Below, in pieces: positions 1 through 5,341 of a DNA stretch of 5,341 nt. The notes under the pieces were generated by a model, which did not search any database, was not told where the DNA came from, and saw only the letters and a program-made list of their open reading frames with translations. A program made the position numbers and the translations under genes. Numbering within the stretch: position 1 is the first letter of the stretch; each line of letters starts with the position of its first letter. The DNA comes from a bacterium (lineage in GTDB: Bacteria > Myxococcota_A > Bradymonadia > UBA7976 > UBA1532). The stretch is from assembly GCA_030424955.1 (NCBI GenBank), contig JAUHVS010000470.1:1-5341 (forward strand). The letters run 5' to 3'.

Positions 1-568
1 GGCGGAGCTCATCGATCATCGCCGGCCCCCACGCTGCAACGGCCGGCCCCAGGGCCTCGCCGGGCGGCCGAGGCAGCCGCAGGCGCACCACCTGTCCGGC
101 CACCACCAGCTCGACCGGCGTGGTCAGCGCCAGCGCCCCCGCCACCGCAGCCCGCAGCCGGTCATCCCCGACGAGCGCGTCCAGCCGGGCGGCGTCGGTG
201 GTCTCGGCGCTGGCGTCTGGCCACGGCGAGGCCGGCAGCGCGGCGAGCCCCGGCGCCCGCCACAGCCAGGGCCGCGCGGCGGGCCGGTGAGCCCGCAGCA
301 TGAGGCCCGCCGTGCGCGGCAGGTAGGCGCGCGCCTCCAGCCAGGGCCCGTGGGCGACCAGCCGGGCCTCGCCCTCGCCGGGCAGCGCCACCCGCACCAC
401 CGGGCTCTGCCCCCTGCCCCAGCGCAGCTGACACCGCCCCCCGACCGCCCGGGCCAGCTGCCAGAAGCCCGGCGGGCGTGGCCCGGGCCGCCGCCACAGG
501 CGCTCGGCCACGGCGGCCGCCAGCGGCAGCCCCCCTACACCCAGCGCTGCCGCGACCGCCCACCACAT
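1..568 (-). CDS. Hypothetical membrane-anchored, Trp-rich protein (3' end beyond the left edge)
   Basis: The frame is open from an ATG at 568-566 down to base 1, giving 189 codons without a stop, so the C-terminus lies outside the window. Nearly every codon ends in G or C, as expected of a real gene in this genome. The start is supported by GAGAGGG (583-577) 8 nt upstream and by an in-frame TAG at 592-590. The protein begins MWWAVAAALGVGGLPLAAAVAE followed by RLWRR: one hydrophobic segment (about residues 2-21) and then positive charges. By the positive-inside rule this suggests a single anchor with the rest of the chain in the cytoplasm. Ten of the 189 residues are Trp. The later part (about 125-170) looks like a mixed alpha/beta domain with short beta stretches such as PVELVVAGQVVRLRL. 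I recognise no family or catalytic motif. It is transcribed divergently from the neighbouring regulator gene. Confidence 0.8.
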   Translation of the reverse strand, partial: MWWAVAAALGVGGLPLAAAVAERLWRRPGPRPPGFWQLARAVGGRCQLRWGRGQSPVVRVALPGEGEARLVAHGPWLEARAYLPRTAGLMLRAHRPAARPWLWRAPGLAALPASPWPDASAETTDAARLDALVGDDRLRAAVAGALALTTPVELVVAGQVVRLRLPRPPGEALGPAVAAWGPAMIDELR

Positions 569-576
569 TGCGTCCA

Positions 577-583
577 CCCTCTC
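577..583 (-). promoter_or_regulatory. Ribosome binding site of the minus-strand gene
   Basis: Read on the minus strand, the sequence is GAGAGGG, 8 nt upstream of the ATG at 568. This is a good Shine-Dalgarno match at normal spacing. It favours the ATG over an in-frame GTG at 577-575, which overlaps the motif itself. Confidence 0.6.
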
Positions 584-607
584 GATGGGCTACGAGCCTC
601 AGACACC

Positions 608-659
608 GGGACGTCGTGGGGCCGCCCGCCCCGCGTGCGGGCCCGGGGCCCGTCGTCCC
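608..659. repeat. Cluster of nested GC-rich inverted repeats
   Basis: Three dyads lie together in the intergenic region. An outer pair is GGGACG (608-613) with CGTCCC (654-659). Inside it are GCCCGC (624-629) with GCGGGC (637-642), and a compact CGGGCCC (638-644) with GGGCCCG (646-652) around a single centre base. The last two overlap and so could not fold in RNA at the same time. They could be an operator for a dimeric regulator or structure in the regulator mRNA leader. In DNA this GC-rich, short GC-only palindromes also arise by chance, so function is uncertain. Confidence 0.35.
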
Positions 660-687
660 CTGATAACACCCGGCCACCACGGGGTAA

Positions 688-4595
<3,908 letters not shown>

Positions 4596-4599
<4 letters not shown>

Positions 4600-5341
4600 A
4601 ACGACGGCTTATCCTGGCGGCGACGGCAGCCCTGTGGACCGCAGCGTGTGGCGACGCCGACCCTGTAGCGCCCCCCAGCGCGCCGGGCGAGGCCCGCGCC
4701 GACGCCCCGGCCGCGACCGCCGAGGGCGCGCTGGTGCTGGCGCCCGACGTGCGGCTGATCGGCCTGGGTGACGTCTACGCCCAGCTCGACGTGACCCACC
4801 TGAGCTTCGACGCCGCGCTGTCCCTGCTCCCGGAGGCCGAGGGCGGCGTGCCGGCGTCCGTGGCTGTGCGCTACAGCTTCGACGACGAGGCCGGGCCCTC
4901 CACGGCGCTCCTGGCGCACCCCCTTCAGCTGACCGAGCCCGGGCGCTACCAGCTGCTGGTGCGCATCCGCCCGAACGCCGATGACGGCATCGCCGTGCGC
5001 GTGGCAGGCGCCGTCGCGGGGGATCTGGCCGAGGCCGTGCAGCGGGCCAAGGACGACGCGGAGCCTGCCCCCACGCCGGCTGAGCCCGCGCCCACCCCCG
5101 CCGAGCCCGCCCCGACCCCCGCAGACGATCCCTTCGGCGCGGCCGAGCCCGCCCCGACCCCGGCTGAGCCCGCGCCGACCCCGGCCGAGCCGGCCCCCAC
5201 GCCCGCCCGCGATCCCGCCGCCCCAGCGGAGCCTGCGCCGACCCCGGCCGAGCCCGCCCCCACGCCCGCCCGGCCGGGCGACGAGCCCGCCCCGACCCCC
5301 GCCCGCGAGAAGGGCGATGGCCCCGTGGCCGACGGCGATCT
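4596..5341 (+). CDS. Putative lipoprotein with a proline-rich heptad-repeat stalk (3' end beyond the right edge)
   Basis: The frame is open from the ATG at 4596 to the window end (248 codons), so the C-terminus is missing. It starts MKRRLILAATAALWTAAC: a basic n-region, a hydrophobic core and a lipobox-like TAAC with Cys18 as the predicted lipidated residue. Thr at the -3 position is less usual than Leu, so lipidation is likely but not certain. A low-complexity Ala/Pro linker (19-45) precedes a compact region (about 46-145) rich in short alternating hydrophobic strands, for example GRYQLLVRIRP (116-126), perhaps a small beta sandwich. From residue 156 to 236 the chain is a proline-rich repeat of EPAPTPA, probably an extended stalk in the periplasm or at the surface. 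The gene overlaps the regulator's stop by 4 bp (ATGA), so the two are probably translationally coupled. I do not recognise a family; function is unknown. Confidence 0.85.
5061..5303 (+). repeat. Tandem 21-bp repeat encoding EPAPTPA heptads
   Basis: Nine copies of EPAPTP start at lipoprotein residues 156, 163, 170, 184, 191, 198, 212, 219 and 230. The gaps of 14 are filled by degenerate heptads (DDPFGAA and RDPAAPA), so the 7-residue register holds until RPGD (226-229) breaks it. Codons vary between copies at wobble positions, for example in Pro and Ala. However, a 38-bp stretch at 5172-5209 recurs at 5235-5272 with one mismatch, exactly 63 bp (three units) away, which indicates a more recent duplication. 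Confidence 0.9.

Larger units (their letters stand above)
569..687. promoter_or_regulatory. Divergent intergenic control region
   Basis: These 119 bp separate two divergent start codons and so must hold the promoters of both genes, unless either is expressed from within its neighbour. No convincing sigma-70 pair or sigma-54 GG-N10-GC element (TGGCAC / TTGC type) is visible. The one AT-containing patch is TGATAAC at 661-667. It gives a weak -10-like GATAAC on the plus strand and a weak TGTTAT on the minus strand, neither with a recognisable -35. The middle holds nested GC-rich dyads, listed separately. The promoter function is inferred from gene layout rather than from clear boxes. Confidence 0.45.

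Noticed and set aside
638..652. GC-rich palindrome as an intrinsic terminator
   Set aside because: No T-run follows on either strand, and the two flanking genes diverge from this region, so no transcript is expected to end here.
4946..5263. Minus-strand repetitive protein made of AGVGAGS units
   Set aside because: It is the reverse reading of the EPAPTPA repeat DNA. The plus frame continues a lipoprotein with a signal peptide and a coupled start, so the plus reading is preferred.

Overview
The window is very GC-rich DNA (by eye well above 70% G+C, with third codon positions almost all G or C). It suggests a high-GC Gram-negative bacterium. The combination of a sigma-54 activator fused to an AAA/TPR sensor with a proline-rich lipoprotein would fit Myxococcota or related deltaproteobacterial lineages, but this placement is an inference from style, not a database match.

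There are three genes. Left: the 5' part of a minus-strand gene (1-568, running off the left edge) encodes a tryptophan-rich protein of unknown function with one N-terminal membrane anchor. Centre: after a 119-bp divergent intergenic region (569-687), a 1303-residue plus-strand regulator fills 688-4599. It joins a STAND/MalT-like P-loop ATPase with a winged-helix-like region, a long TPR superhelix, a complete sigma-54 activator AAA+ core (GAFTGA present) and a C-terminal Fis-type helix-turn-helix. Right: a lipoprotein gene overlaps the regulator by 4 bp (ATGA) and runs off the right edge at 5341. It encodes a lipobox-type signal peptide, a small probable beta domain and a heptad-repeat (EPAPTPA) proline-rich stalk.

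The regulator and lipoprotein genes form a translationally coupled pair, so they probably belong to one transcription unit that continues to the right. A working reading is that the N-terminal ATPase/TPR half senses a ligand or protein partner and gates the sigma-54 activator half, which drives a sigma-54 promoter that is not evident in this window. The envelope lipoprotein could be an effector, a target or a partner of that signal. The minus-strand gene shares the divergent control region. No RNA gene, mobile element, CRISPR array or terminator was seen. Both outer genes are incomplete, so the operon ends lie outside the window.
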